A stretch of DNA of 64,000 nucleotides from an uncultured Marivita sp. GTDB lineage: Bacteria > Pseudomonadota > Alphaproteobacteria > Rhodobacterales > Rhodobacteraceae. Positions 18,628 to 27,798 of the stretch are shown one piece after another. The stretch is taken from NCBI RefSeq assembly GCF_947488135.1, contig NZ_CANKYW010000001.1:1364001-1428000 (forward strand), given 5' to 3'. The notes under the pieces are model-generated. The model searched no databases. It was not told where the DNA came from and saw nothing but the letters and a program-made list of their open reading frames with translations. A program made the translations under genes and the position numbers. The stretch's first letter is position 1. Each line of letters opens with the position of its first letter.

Positions 18628-19971
18628 TTGGATATTGCAGCGTTGCTGCCGCAGTTTGGTAGTGTGATTTGGACCCTTCTCGCCTTTGTTATCGCCTTGT
18701 CGATCATCGTGGCGATCCATGAATACGGCCATTACATCGTCGGGCGCTGGTCCGGGATCGACGCGGATGTGTTCTCGCTCGGCTTCGGTCCGGTGCTGTT
18801 CTCGCGCGTCGACAAGCGCGGGACCAAATGGCAATTCGCGCTTCTGCCGCTGGGCGGCTACGTCAAGTTCAAGGGCGACAGCAACGCGTCCGGTGGCAAG
18901 GACGAAGAGGCGATGTCAACCCTGTCCGAAAGCGAACGACGGCGCACGATGAACGGCGCGCCGCTTTGGGCGCGCGCGGCCACGGTCGCTGCGGGTCCGA
19001 TCTTCAACTTCGCCCTGTCCATCCTGATCTTCACCGGCGTCTTCATGCTGCGCGGCGAGGTCACGGAACCGGTCAAGGTCGGTGAATTGCGGGCCGTTCC
19101 TGCACAGAACGAGCTTCAGGTCGGAGACGTTCTCATCGCTATCGAAGGCACCGATCTTCCCCCGTTCAGCGAATCCGACAGCTTCCAGTCGTTCCTCGAC
19201 GATCTTCCCGAGCAAGAGCATCTTGACTACACCGTTCTGCGGGACGGGCAGGAAGTGGTGGTGCAGGGTCCATACGTCTATCCCCCGGTTGCCACGCAGA
19301 TCATCCCGCGTTCCGCCGCGGATGACGCGGGCTTCCGCGCGGGCGACATCATCACCACCGTGAATGGCACGACGATCTACGCCTTCGACCAATTGCGTGA
19401 GGCGGTCGAAGGATCGGAAGGGGCGACTCTGGGCTTTCAGGTCTGGCGGGACGGCGAGATTCGCGATCTCGAAATGACCCCCCGTCGCACGGACGAGCCG
19501 CAGCCTGACGGCACGTTCCAGACGAATTACCGGATCGGGCTCGTCGGAGGCATGTTCTTCGAACCCGCGACCGAAACGACCGGCCCGATCAGCGCCTTCG
19601 TGTCCGGTATCCAGCAAACCGGACGCATCATCGACGGGTCGCTGTCCGGCTTGTGGTACATGATCACCGGGGCCATCAGCACGTGCAATCTGTCTGGCCC
19701 AATCGGGATTGCCGAGACCTCGGGGTCGATGGCATCGCAAGGCACGGCAAGCTTCATCTGGTTCATCGCTGTCCTGAGCACCGCCGTCGGTCTGCTCAAC
19801 CTCTTCCCGATCCCGGTGCTGGATGGCGGACACCTGGTGTTCCACGCCTACGAGGCGGTGACGGGCAAGCCGCCCAGCGACAAGGCGCTGCGGGTTCTCA
19901 TGGCCGTGGGTCTGACAATGCTTCTGTCGTTGATGCTGTTCGCGCTGTCGAACGACCTCTTCTGCCCGTAA
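18628..19971 (+). CDS. rseP: RseP-type site-2 intramembrane metalloprotease
   Basis: M50B zinc protease that cuts transmembrane substrates such as anti-sigma factors. HEYGH lies at residues 31-35 in the first membrane helix, and the third-ligand loop NLFPIPVLDGGHL is near the C-terminus. Between them are two PDZ-like domains, the second around RSAADDAGFRAGDIITTVNG. The start codon is TTG, 3 bp past dxr, with GAGGG 8 nt before it. Position between dxr and bamA is the conserved one and fits a role in envelope stress signalling. Confidence 0.95.
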   Translation: MDIAALLPQFGSVIWTLLAFVIALSIIVAIHEYGHYIVGRWSGIDADVFSLGFGPVLFSRVDKRGTKWQFALLPLGGYVKFKGDSNASGGKDEEAMSTLSESERRRTMNGAPLWARAATVAAGPIFNFALSILIFTGVFMLRGEVTEPVKVGELRAVPAQNELQVGDVLIAIEGTDLPPFSESDSFQSFLDDLPEQEHLDYTVLRDGQEVVVQGPYVYPPVATQIIPRSAADDAGFRAGDIITTVNGTTIYAFDQLREAVEGSEGATLGFQVWRDGEIRDLEMTPRRTDEPQPDGTFQTNYRIGLVGGMFFEPATETTGPISAFVSGIQQTGRIIDGSLSGLWYMITGAISTCNLSGPIGIAETSGSMASQGTASFIWFIAVLSTAVGLLNLFPIPVLDGGHLVFHAYEAVTGKPPSDKALRVLMAVGLTMLLSLMLFALSNDLFCP

Positions 19972-20081
19972 GCGGCCCGCGAAAATGGGGTCGATTTCAC
20001 AGAATCGTCCCATTTCCCGCCCGATTGCTGACACATTTCCCCGCCATTTCCTCGGTTGGAACAATGTATCCGAGGTGTGAC

Positions 20082-20240
20082 ATGCAAACGATTCAAGACG
20101 GCTACAAGTCGTTCAGCCTGCTGATCTCCATCAACTGGGATCGGTTTCTTTACGTGTTTGCGATCATTGCCTCTCTGTTTCTCGGGGCCTTTCTCGGCAC
20201 GCTCATGATTGAGGCGATGACACACCCCGTCGGCTATTGA
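20082..20240 (+). CDS. Small single-pass membrane protein, 52 aa
   Basis: Begins MQTIQDGYKSFSLLISINWD and contains one clear hydrophobic helix (about residues 22-43) with a short polar end. A good ribosome site, GAGGTGTGAC, directly precedes the ATG. It lies in the gap between rseP and bamA. I do not recognise the family. The good initiation signal, clean helix and lack of any competing frame support a real gene; function is unknown. Confidence 0.6.
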   Translation: MQTIQDGYKSFSLLISINWDRFLYVFAIIASLFLGAFLGTLMIEAMTHPVGY

Positions 20241-20324
20241 GCATTTGCGCGTCTGCGCTTTTGACAAGCCAAGGCAATCTGGGTACTCACGTCCGTAAAA
20301 GGATGACTGAGTAGGTTGCCAACA

Positions 20325-22667
20325 ATGACACATAAAACAGGCGGGCAGGTGACGCGACGAGCAGCGCGGACACCCTCATTTCGTCCACTTCTTATTGCTG
20401 CTTCCGTTGCCCTGAGTGTCGGCTTCGTCGTATCGCCCGATATGGCGGAGGCGCAGGACTTCCGCTTCAACGCGATTTCCGTCGAAGGAAACCAGCGCAT
20501 CGAGGCTGGCACAATCGCCAGTTTCCTTGGCGTGGCGCGCGGTGAAACCGTCTCGGCGGCCGAACTGAACGATGGTTATCAGCGGGTTCTCGCCTCCGGT
20601 CTGTTCGAAAGTGTTGAGATCGAACCACGCGGCAACACGCTCGTGGTGCGCGTCGTGGAATACCCGACGATCAACCGCATCACTTTCGAGGGCAATTCCC
20701 GCGTCGATGACGACCTGCTCAGCTCGATCGTGCAATCGGAATCGCGCCGCGTGTTCAGCCCGTCGACCGCAGAAGCGGACGCGGCCCGCATCACCGAAGC
20801 CTATTCCCAGCAGGGCCGCATCGCTGCCCGCGTTCAACCCAAGGTCATCCGCCGCTCCGACAACCGCGTTGATCTGGTGTTCGAGGTGTTCGAAGGCGGC
20901 GTGTCGGAAGTGGAACGCATCGGCTTTGCCGGCAACCAGGTGTTCAGCGACAGCCGTCTGCGCCGCGTTCTCGAAACCAAGCAGGCGGGTATCTTCCGGG
21001 CGCTGGTCCAGTCGGACACGTTCATTGAGGATCGCATCGAATTCGACCGGCAGGTCCTGCGCGATTTCTACCAGTCGCGCGGCTATGTCGATTTCCGCAC
21101 CACCGGCGTCAATGCCGAGCTGAGCGAGGAACGCGACGCCTATTTCATCACCTTCAATGTAGAAGAGGGGCAGCAGTTCACCTTCGGCGAAGTGACGGCG
21201 ACCTCCGATCTGGCCGAGGTGGATCCGGATGTGTTCCAGAGAGCCATCCGTCTGCGCCCAGGACGCGTTTACTCGCCGACCGCCGTTGAAACGGAAATCG
21301 CCCGGCTGGAGCGTCTGGCGATCCGCGAGGGTCTCAACTTCGTTCGCGTCGAGCCGCGTGTCACCCGCAACGACCGCAATCTGACGCTGGACGTGGAATT
21401 CCTGCTGACCAGAGGCGAGCGCATTTTCGTCGAACGCATCGACATCGAGGGCAACACCACCACACTTGATCGGGTTGTCCGCCGTCAATTCCGCGTGGTC
21501 GAAGGCGATCCGTTCAACCCCCGCGAAATCCGCGAAAGCGCCGAACGCGTGCGCGCGCTTGGCTTCTTCGGCGATGCGCAGGTCGAAGCGCGCGAGGGAT
21601 CGACCCCGCAGCAGGTCATCATCGATGTCGATGTCGAGGAACAGCCCACCGGCTCTCTCAGCTTCGGCGGGTCGTATTCGACCAGCAGCGGCTTCGGCGC
21701 GGCGATCACGTTCCGCGAACGCAACTTCCTCGGTCGCGGTCAGCAACTTGCACTTGGCGTGACCAGTGGCACGGATTCGGCGAATTACAATTTCAGCTTC
21801 ACCGAACCGGCGTTCCTCGGACGGGATGTCGCCTTCAATTTCAGCCTGAATTATCTTGAGACCGATAATGACAACGCGGAATACGACACCGCGATCGGCA
21901 ACTTCTCGACCGGGTTCACCTTCCCGGTTTCCGAGAACGGGCGACTCGCGCTGCGCTACGGTGCGCGGTACTCCGAAATCACCGATCTCGCCGAAGAGGT
22001 CGGATCGCTCATCACCGCCGAAGCGGCCCGCGGAGAGATCTGGGACAGCTTTGTCGGCTATCGCTACAGCTACGACACGCGGCGCACGGGGCTGAACCCC
22101 AACGCCGGTGTTCTGTTCGAATTCGGCCAGGATTTCGGCGGACTGGGTGGCGACAGCACCTATATCGAAAGCACGCTGCGCGCGGTGGCGCAGACCAAGG
22201 TTTATAATGACGAGGTGACACTGCGCGCCACGCTTCAGGCCGGTGCCTTGAGCTATTCGGAAGGCGCGTCGCGCGTGACGGATCGCTTTGCGCTTGGCTC
22301 CAATCTGATGCGCGGCTTCGAAGGCGGTGGCATCGGTCCGCGTGAAGTGGGGCCGGGCGACGTCAACGACGCGTTGGGCGGCAACTACTTTGCCGTTGCG
22401 CGCTTCGAGGCGGAATTCCCGCTGCCCTTGCCCGAGGAATACGGCATCTCGGGTGGCGTATTCTACGACGTCGGCAGCCTCTGGGGGTTGGAAGAGACCA
22501 ACGACAACGTGCTCTACGAAGACTTCTCGGCCCGTCAGGTGGTGGGTGTCTCGGTCTTTTGGACAACGCCCCTCGGACCGCTGCGCTTCAACTTCAGCGA
22601 AGCCCTGAGCAAGGAAGAGTTCGACGAAGAACAGACCTTCGATCTGACCATCTCCACGCAGTTCTAA
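20325..22667 (+). CDS. bamA: Outer membrane protein assembly factor BamA
   Basis: Central beta-barrel of the BAM complex that inserts outer membrane proteins. A long signal peptide ends near residue 43 (MAEAQDF). Five POTRA domains occupy about residues 45-425, each opening with a pattern such as ISVEGNQRIEAGTI or IDIEGNTTTLDRVV. The C-terminal 16-strand barrel closes with the typical terminal strand ending in phenylalanine (FDLTISTQF). ATG at 20325 is chosen over a TTG 9 bp upstream. It is directly followed, with no spacer, by the Skp-like gene. Confidence 0.97.
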   Translation: MTHKTGGQVTRRAARTPSFRPLLIAASVALSVGFVVSPDMAEAQDFRFNAISVEGNQRIEAGTIASFLGVARGETVSAAELNDGYQRVLASGLFESVEIEPRGNTLVVRVVEYPTINRITFEGNSRVDDDLLSSIVQSESRRVFSPSTAEADAARITEAYSQQGRIAARVQPKVIRRSDNRVDLVFEVFEGGVSEVERIGFAGNQVFSDSRLRRVLETKQAGIFRALVQSDTFIEDRIEFDRQVLRDFYQSRGYVDFRTTGVNAELSEERDAYFITFNVEEGQQFTFGEVTATSDLAEVDPDVFQRAIRLRPGRVYSPTAVETEIARLERLAIREGLNFVRVEPRVTRNDRNLTLDVEFLLTRGERIFVERIDIEGNTTTLDRVVRRQFRVVEGDPFNPREIRESAERVRALGFFGDAQVEAREGSTPQQVIIDVDVEEQPTGSLSFGGSYSTSSGFGAAITFRERNFLGRGQQLALGVTSGTDSANYNFSFTEPAFLGRDVAFNFSLNYLETDNDNAEYDTAIGNFSTGFTFPVSENGRLALRYGARYSEITDLAEEVGSLITAEAARGEIWDSFVGYRYSYDTRRTGLNPNAGVLFEFGQDFGGLGGDSTYIESTLRAVAQTKVYNDEVTLRATLQAGALSYSEGASRVTDRFALGSNLMRGFEGGGIGPREVGPGDVNDALGGNYFAVARFEAEFPLPLPEEYGISGGVFYDVGSLWGLEETNDNVLYEDFSARQVVGVSVFWTTPLGPLRFNFSEALSKEEFDEEQTFDLTISTQF

Positions 22668-23249
22668 ATGGTTTCAGTCTTCCGCACATGGACAGGAGCG
22701 CTCTTCGGAGCGCTTCTTTGCGTCTCACCGGTCTCGGCCCAGCAGGATGGCGGCCTGTCAAATGTCGGCGTCGTGCAAAGCCTGATCCTGACGGTCGCGC
22801 CCGAAGCGCTTTATGCCCAAAGCGATTTCGGCCAGCGGATCGCGCGCGAGATCGAGGAAGAGAGCCTTGAGATCGCCGCAGAGAACCGCCGGATCGAGGC
22901 GGAGCTGACCGACGAGGAACGCGAACTGACCGAATTGCGCGACACGCTTGACCCGACGGAGTTCCGTGCCCGCGCCGAGGCGTTCGACGAGAAGGTTCAG
23001 CGCCTGCGTCGCGAGCAGGACGAAAAGGCCCGTGCTGTGGGACAACGTAATGAAGAGGCGCGGCGTGCCTTGCTCACCGCAGCTCAGCCGATCCTGTTGC
23101 AACTCATGGAAGAAAGCGGCGCCGTCGCGGTTCTGGACCGCCGGGTGGTTCTTCTGAGCGTCGATTCCGTCGACATCACCGAACAGGCGATCGGTCGGGT
23201 CAACGCGGAATTCGGCGAAGGGGCAGCGATCCTGCCCTTGCGCCCCTGA
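22668..23249 (+). CDS. OmpH/Skp family periplasmic chaperone
   Basis: Periplasmic holdase that escorts unfolded outer membrane proteins to BAM. Signal peptide at residues 1-25 (ending PVSAQ). The mature chain shows [22 protein letters not shown], then a charged coiled-coil region ([20 protein letters not shown] and following) forming the tentacles. The ATG abuts the bamA stop codon exactly, so it depends on bamA translation. 193 aa matches the family. Confidence 0.9.
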   Translation: MVSVFRTWTGALFGALLCVSPVSAQQDGGLSNVGVVQSLILTVAPEALYAQSDFGQRIAREIEEESLEIAAENRRIEAELTDEERELTELRDTLDPTEFRARAEAFDEKVQRLRREQDEKARAVGQRNEEARRALLTAAQPILLQLMEESGAVAVLDRRVVLLSVDSVDITEQAIGRVNAEFGEGAAILPLRP

Positions 23250-23310
23250 AACCTTGCCCCCCGGCATCGGGATTGCTACTCACAGCGCACCAAATTCAAA
23301 AGGACGCCCC

Positions 23311-23772
23311 ATGAGCGACACGCTTCTTCGCGCCGATATTCAGCTGATTCAGCGCATCCTGCCGCACCGCTATCCGTTTCTTCTTGTGGACCGGGTCGAA
23401 GAGATCGACGGCACGCAATCCGCGCTTGGCATCAAGAACGTCACGATGAACGAGCCGCATTTTCAGGGGCATTTCCCGGGCACGCCGATCATGCCGGGCG
23501 TCACCATCATCGAAGCGATGGCACAGACGGCGGCGGTGATGGTGGGCACTGCGCTGGACCTCGCGGACAAGGACATGCTGATCTATTTCATGGCCATCGA
23601 CAAATGCAAATTCCGTCGCAAGGTGATCCCCGGCGACCAGCTCGAGATGCGGCTGACGACGCTGCGCGGCAAGCCGGGCGGCAAGGTCTGGAAATTCGGC
23701 GGCGTCGCCACGGTCGATGGCGAGATGGCGGCAGAGTGCGAATTCTCGGCCATGATGGACCTGCCCGCGTGA
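23311..23772 (+). CDS. fabZ: 3-hydroxyacyl-[acyl-carrier-protein] dehydratase FabZ
   Basis: Hot-dog fold dehydratase of type II fatty acid synthesis. Catalytic His lies in [26 protein letters not shown] (first part quoted over residues 50-70), with the catalytic Glu about 13 residues later. It starts at 23311 ([10 protein letters not shown]), 153 aa. Its stop overlaps the lpxA GTG start by 4 bp; supply of hydroxyacyl-ACP links it to lipid A synthesis. Confidence 0.96.
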   Translation: MSDTLLRADIQLIQRILPHRYPFLLVDRVEEIDGTQSALGIKNVTMNEPHFQGHFPGTPIMPGVTIIEAMAQTAAVMVGTALDLADKDMLIYFMAIDKCKFRRKVIPGDQLEMRLTTLRGKPGGKVWKFGGVATVDGEMAAECEFSAMMDLPA

Positions 23773-24554
23773 CGGCACGGATCCATCCCAGCGCGGTCAT
23801 CGAGGACGGCGCGCAGATCGGCGCGGGTTGCGAGATCGGACCGTTTTGCCATGTCGGCCCCGAAGTGGTGCTGGCCGACAATGTGGTTCTGAAAAGCCAT
23901 GTGGTCGTGACCGGCCAGACCTCCATCGGCGCAGGAACCGAGGTGTTTCCCTTCGCCGTGATCGGAGAAATCCCGCAGGACCTCAAGTTCGACGGCGAAA
24001 AGACCAGCCTCATCATCGGCGCCCGCAACCGCATCCGCGAACACGTCACGATGAACACCGGCACAGCAGGCGGGGGCGGTGTGACGCGCGTGGGGGACGA
24101 CAACCTGTTCATGGCGGGCTGTCACGTCGCGCATGACGTGCAGATCGGCAACCGGGTGATCGTGGTCAACAGCGCGGCGCTTGCGGGCCATTGTGTTCTC
24201 GAAGACGACGTGATCGTCGGCGGGCTTTCGGGCGTGCATCAATTCGTGCGGATCGGACGGGGCGCCATCATCGGCGCGGTCACGATGGTGACGAATGACG
24301 TCATTCCTTACGGCCTCGTGCAGGCAGATCGCGGGCGACTGGATGGGCTGAACCTCGTCGGTCTCAAGCGCAAGGGTGTCAGCCGCGCAGACATCACCGC
24401 CCTGCGCGCCGCGTTCCAGATGTTGGCACAGGGCGAAGGGGCGTTTCAGGATCGCGCGCGGCGGCTCGGTGAGGAGACCGACAGCGACTACGTGCACCAC
24501 ATCGTCGACTTCATTCTGGGGGACACCGACCGGTCCTTCCTGACACCGGGCTGA
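23769..24554 (+). CDS. lpxA: UDP-N-acetylglucosamine acyltransferase
   Basis: First step of lipid A synthesis: transfer of a 3-hydroxyacyl chain to UDP-GlcNAc. The N-terminal two thirds is a left-handed beta-helix built of hexapeptide repeats ([20 protein letters not shown] and on), with the catalytic histidine in the [14 protein letters not shown] segment, and a helical C-terminal domain. The start is GTG at 23769, inside the fabZ stop overlap. 261 aa is typical. Confidence 0.95.
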   Translation: MTARIHPSAVIEDGAQIGAGCEIGPFCHVGPEVVLADNVVLKSHVVVTGQTSIGAGTEVFPFAVIGEIPQDLKFDGEKTSLIIGARNRIREHVTMNTGTAGGGGVTRVGDDNLFMAGCHVAHDVQIGNRVIVVNSAALAGHCVLEDDVIVGGLSGVHQFVRIGRGAIIGAVTMVTNDVIPYGLVQADRGRLDGLNLVGLKRKGVSRADITALRAAFQMLAQGEGAFQDRARRLGEETDSDYVHHIVDFILGDTDRSFLTPG

Positions 24555-24557
24555 GCG

Positions 24558-25460
24558 ATGACGCTCGCGCTGATCTGCGGTCAGGGCCGGTTGCCACGCA
24601 TCGTGGCCAAAGCCCAGGACCAACGACCACTGGTTTGCGTGTTGAATGGCTTTGAGCCCGACGGCTTGGCCGCCGACCTGACCTTTCACCTCGAAACGCT
24701 CGGCACGTTGATGGACACGCTGAAGGCGCGCGGGGTGACGCAGGTCTGTCTGTGCGGCGCGATCCGGCGTCCGCCGATTGACCCGGCCCGTCTGGACGCG
24801 AAGACCGCGCCGATGGTGCCCCGGCTGCAAACCGCGCTGACCTCGGGCGACGACGGCGCGTTGCGCATCGTGATGGATCTTTTCGAGGAAGCGGGCCTTC
24901 GCATCGCCGCCGTAGATGATCTGGTGCCGGACCTGTTGCCCGCCGAAGGTGTGCTGACGCTCAAATCCTACATACCGCAGAACACGGTCGAAGCGCGGCT
25001 TGGCGAACGCACTGTTGCAGCGATGGGCGCGCGGGATGCGGGGCAGGCCTGCGTCGTGCGCGGTGACACGGTTCTGGCGCGCGAAGACGCGGCGGGCACG
25101 GACGCGATGCTGACCCGGCTGGCACGGGACCGCACCGCTGGCGGGGGTGATTTCCTGAGCAATCCGATCAACACGGCCAGCGATATGTTCGGTGGTCTCT
25201 TGGGCGACGCGACGGACTGGCTGACCGGTGGGTCCTCCGTGTCGGATGGGGGCATCCTCTTTAAAGCGCCCAAACCCGGCCAGGACCGGCGCGCAGACCT
25301 TCCGGTGATCGGGGCCGGCACACCGGATGCGGTTGCGGCGGCGGGGTTGTCGGGCATCGTGATCGAAGCGGGCGGTGTGATGGTTCTCGACCGGGCGAAA
25401 ACCGTTGCGCGTTGCGACACGCTGGGCCTGTTCCTCTGGGTTCGGGAAAAGGGCGCCTGA
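24558..25460 (+). CDS. lpxI: UDP-2,3-diacylglucosamine diphosphatase, LpxI type
   Basis: Hydrolyses UDP-2,3-diacylglucosamine to lipid X, the step done by LpxH in enterics. The chain is the DUF1009 family: ALICGQGRLPRIVAKA at the start and the C-terminal domain with the LPVIGAGTPDAVAAAGLSGI and catalytic-region segment. Its place between lpxA and lpxB is that seen in alphaproteobacteria that lack LpxH. The stop shares one base with the lpxB start (TGATG). Confidence 0.93.
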   Translation: MTLALICGQGRLPRIVAKAQDQRPLVCVLNGFEPDGLAADLTFHLETLGTLMDTLKARGVTQVCLCGAIRRPPIDPARLDAKTAPMVPRLQTALTSGDDGALRIVMDLFEEAGLRIAAVDDLVPDLLPAEGVLTLKSYIPQNTVEARLGERTVAAMGARDAGQACVVRGDTVLAREDAAGTDAMLTRLARDRTAGGGDFLSNPINTASDMFGGLLGDATDWLTGGSSVSDGGILFKAPKPGQDRRADLPVIGAGTPDAVAAAGLSGIVIEAGGVMVLDRAKTVARCDTLGLFLWVREKGA

Positions 25461-26614
25461 TGCGGGTTTTTGTTGTCGCGGGAGAGGCATCGGGCGACAA
25501 GCTGGGCGCGGCGCTGATGGCGGGGTTGCGCAAGCATGCGCCGGAGGTGACGTTCGAGGGCATTGGCGGCGACCGAATGCTCTCTGAAGGTCTCAACAGC
25601 CTGTTCCCGATGGACGAAATCTCGATCATGGGGATCACCGAGATCCTGTCGCAATACCGATCCCTCAAGGCGCGCATTCGCCAGACCGCCGACGCCGTGA
25701 TCGCGGCGGAACCGGATGTGCTCGTCACCATCGACCTGCCGGAATTTGGCCTGCGGGTGGCCAAGCTGGTCAAGGAACGCAGCGACGTCCGAACGGTGCA
25801 TTACGTGGCCCCGACGGTTTGGGCCTGGCGACCGGGGCGCGCGAAGAGGATGGCGCGGCACATCGATCAGGTGCTGGCCCTGCTGCCGTTCGAGCCGCCC
25901 TATATGGAAGCCGCAGGCATGCGCTGCGATTTCGTCGGGCACCCGGTCGTGACAGACCCGGTCGCGACCGAGGCCGAGACCGCGCAGTTCCGTCAGTCCA
26001 TGGGGATCGGCGCCGCGCCGCTGGCCTTGATCCTGCCGGGATCGCGCCGCAGTGAGGTGTCGCGCCTGTTGCCGATCTTCGCGGACGTGATGTCCCGCCT
26101 GCACGCGGCCCGGCCCGATCTGGCCTTCGTCCTGCCCGCCGCGCCCAACGTGGCCGGGATAGTGGCAGAGGCGATAGAAACCTGGCCGGTCAAACCGCAT
26201 GTGATTAACCCGGTCAGTGATGGCATGAGCGTCAAACAGGAGGCTTTCGCTGCGGCCGATGTCGCGGTGGCGGCGTCGGGCACGGTGTCACTGGAACTGG
26301 CGGCAGCGCAGACGCCGATGGTGATCGCCTATGACATGAACTGGCTCTCGCGTCAGATCATCGGGCGGATGCTGCGGGTGGACACGGTCACGCTGGTCAA
26401 CCTCGTGTCCGACACCCGCGTAGTGCCGGAATTTATCGGGGCGAAGTGCCAACCTGGCCCGATTGCCGACGCGGTGCTGGCGATCTTGAAGTCCCCCGAC
26501 GCGCAACGCGCGGCGATGGCGCTGACGATGGACCGGCTGGGGCAGGGCGGGTTGCCCCCCGGAGAACGCGCGGCGCTGGCGGTGCTCGACGGCCTCAATC
26601 AAAACGGGGGCTGA
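25460..26614 (+). CDS. lpxB: Lipid-A-disaccharide synthase
   Basis: GT19 glycosyltransferase that joins UDP-diacylglucosamine and lipid X. MRVFVVAGEASGDKLGAALM is the signature opening, with HYVAPTVWAWRPGRAK, LILPGSRRSEVSRLLP and VAASGTVSLELAAAQTPMV further on. 384 aa matches the family; the longer frame upstream lies within lpxI. It is the last gene of the block that begins at pyrH. Confidence 0.96.
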   Translation: MRVFVVAGEASGDKLGAALMAGLRKHAPEVTFEGIGGDRMLSEGLNSLFPMDEISIMGITEILSQYRSLKARIRQTADAVIAAEPDVLVTIDLPEFGLRVAKLVKERSDVRTVHYVAPTVWAWRPGRAKRMARHIDQVLALLPFEPPYMEAAGMRCDFVGHPVVTDPVATEAETAQFRQSMGIGAAPLALILPGSRRSEVSRLLPIFADVMSRLHAARPDLAFVLPAAPNVAGIVAEAIETWPVKPHVINPVSDGMSVKQEAFAAADVAVAASGTVSLELAAAQTPMVIAYDMNWLSRQIIGRMLRVDTVTLVNLVSDTRVVPEFIGAKCQPGPIADAVLAILKSPDAQRAAMALTMDRLGQGGLPPGERAALAVLDGLNQNGG

Positions 26615-26635
26615 GTCCCGCGACCCAGCCCCCGT
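26604..26635. terminator. Convergent terminator between lpxB and ialB-like gene
   Basis: 10-bp perfect stem ACGGGGGCTG / CAGCCCCCGT with a 12-nt loop, overlapping the lpxB stop. On the minus strand it is followed by TTTTGATT, so it best terminates the minus-strand ialB-like gene, and may also end the lpx transcript. Confidence 0.75.
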
Positions 26636-26659
26636 ATCATCAATCCGTGTAACTTCGCG

Positions 26660-27337
26660 TTACTGTTGCGGCTGTTCCAGCGCCGTGATCTCGTCATAGG
26701 CTGCGGTGAAACCCGACAGCGACATCGTCACGGTGACGCGCTGATCCGGCGCCAGGGCCGGAACGATCGTCACATTGGCCGCGGCACCGCGCCGGAACGC
26801 AGCCACGTCTTCGGCGGTAAAGCCGACGCGGGCATAACAGCCAACGGCGGTGCAGAAGGAAAAGTCATAGCGCTTGGCTTGACCGGAATCGACACGTACG
26901 TTCAGCTTTTCGGTGAGCAGCGTCTCGAGCGGAACAACGAAGGTACCACCCGCCGCGACCTGTCCACCATTGTTGAGGCGGAAGATGCTGACCTCGGCCA
27001 CGTTGCCGCCGTTCTGGTCTTTCAACAGTTGGTACATCTGGCAAGGCTCGGGGCCTTCCTCGACGCGCAGACACTGAACCGCCCAGTCACCGTGGGTTGC
27101 CTTGACATAGGTGTTGTCATTGGAGGCCGCATCGTTCACCGGCTCGCCGGTATCGAGAACCGACAGGTCCTCGCTGCTCGACGGTGCGTCTTCGGCGGGG
27201 GTCTCCGCCGCGGGGGCCTCCTCGGCAGGGGCATTCGCTGCCGGAGCCTCTTCGTTGGTGGTATTCTCTTGCGCCATCGAAAAGCCTGCCAGGGTGAGGC
27301 TTGCGATCGTGGTCAGAAGAAAGAGCGGTTTGGTCAT
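26660..27337 (-). CDS. Invasion-associated locus B (IalB) family protein
   Basis: Exported protein, 225 aa. Signal peptide at residues 1-22 (ending FSMAQ), then a 50-residue low-complexity region rich in A, E and P, then the IalB domain from about residue 78 (THGDWAVQCLRVEEGPEPCQ). Four cysteines (C in WAVQC, EPCQ, SFCTAVGCYA) are the usual disulfide pattern of the family. In free-living alphaproteobacteria the role is unknown despite the name. GGAG lies 8 nt upstream of the ATG. Confidence 0.9.
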   Translation of the reverse strand: MTKPLFLLTTIASLTLAGFSMAQENTTNEEAPAANAPAEEAPAAETPAEDAPSSSEDLSVLDTGEPVNDAASNDNTYVKATHGDWAVQCLRVEEGPEPCQMYQLLKDQNGGNVAEVSIFRLNNGGQVAAGGTFVVPLETLLTEKLNVRVDSGQAKRYDFSFCTAVGCYARVGFTAEDVAAFRRGAAANVTIVPALAPDQRVTVTMSLSGFTAAYDEITALEQPQQ

Positions 27338-27798
27338 AAAGTCTACTCCGAAGCATCGGTCACGTTTGAGCGTGCGTTATCATGGAGAGCGCAGAGTGTC
27401 AGGCCCAATCGCAAAGAGGTGACTGCCCGTACGGCGGATTCTTGCAGCTTAAACCGACGGGTGTTTCAACCTCGAAAGTTCGCGTGATGCGTGAATGCCA
27501 TCTTGCATGTGCCTGAAAGTAAAAGGGAAGCCGCAGTGGTGCGTCTTCCCTTTCGTGCTCCCTGTCGGACCGGCCGACTATTATTGCGGTGACGCTACGA
27601 AATGAAATCCACAGCGTCAACAGGCAAAATTCAAACGTGAATTCACAAAAAAGGGCCGCGCCTCGCAGCGCGGCCAGTCCAACAGGGAGGATTGCCCGAA
27701 CTGCAAGAGGATCAAAACGGTTCGGGCAAAAAACATACTGGCGGCAAAAGGTTAAGATTGTATGTTCGGAGCCTGAATGCAGGGTTGAGGGGATGCTC
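27338..27798. other. Non-coding divergent region with two minus-strand terminator-like hairpins
   Basis: The 461 bp between the ialB-like and HerA-like genes holds no convincing gene. Two strong hairpins stand at 27522-27553 (AAAGGGAAG/CTTCCCTTT with an inner CGCA/TGCG stem) and 27654-27675 (GGCCGCGC/GCGCGGCC). Both are followed by T-rich sequence only on the minus strand (TTTTACTTT and TTTTTTGTG). This would suit a short minus-strand transcript, although both flanking genes read away from here. Confidence 0.55.

Noticed and set aside
27602-27640. 12-aa leader-like frame before a GC hairpin
   Set aside because: No ribosome site; hairpin lacks a T-run on this strand.
27589-27798. 70-residue N-terminal extension of the HerA-like ATPase
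   Set aside because: Translates a hairpin and non-coding region; the GAGGGG ribosome site and homology support ATG 27799.
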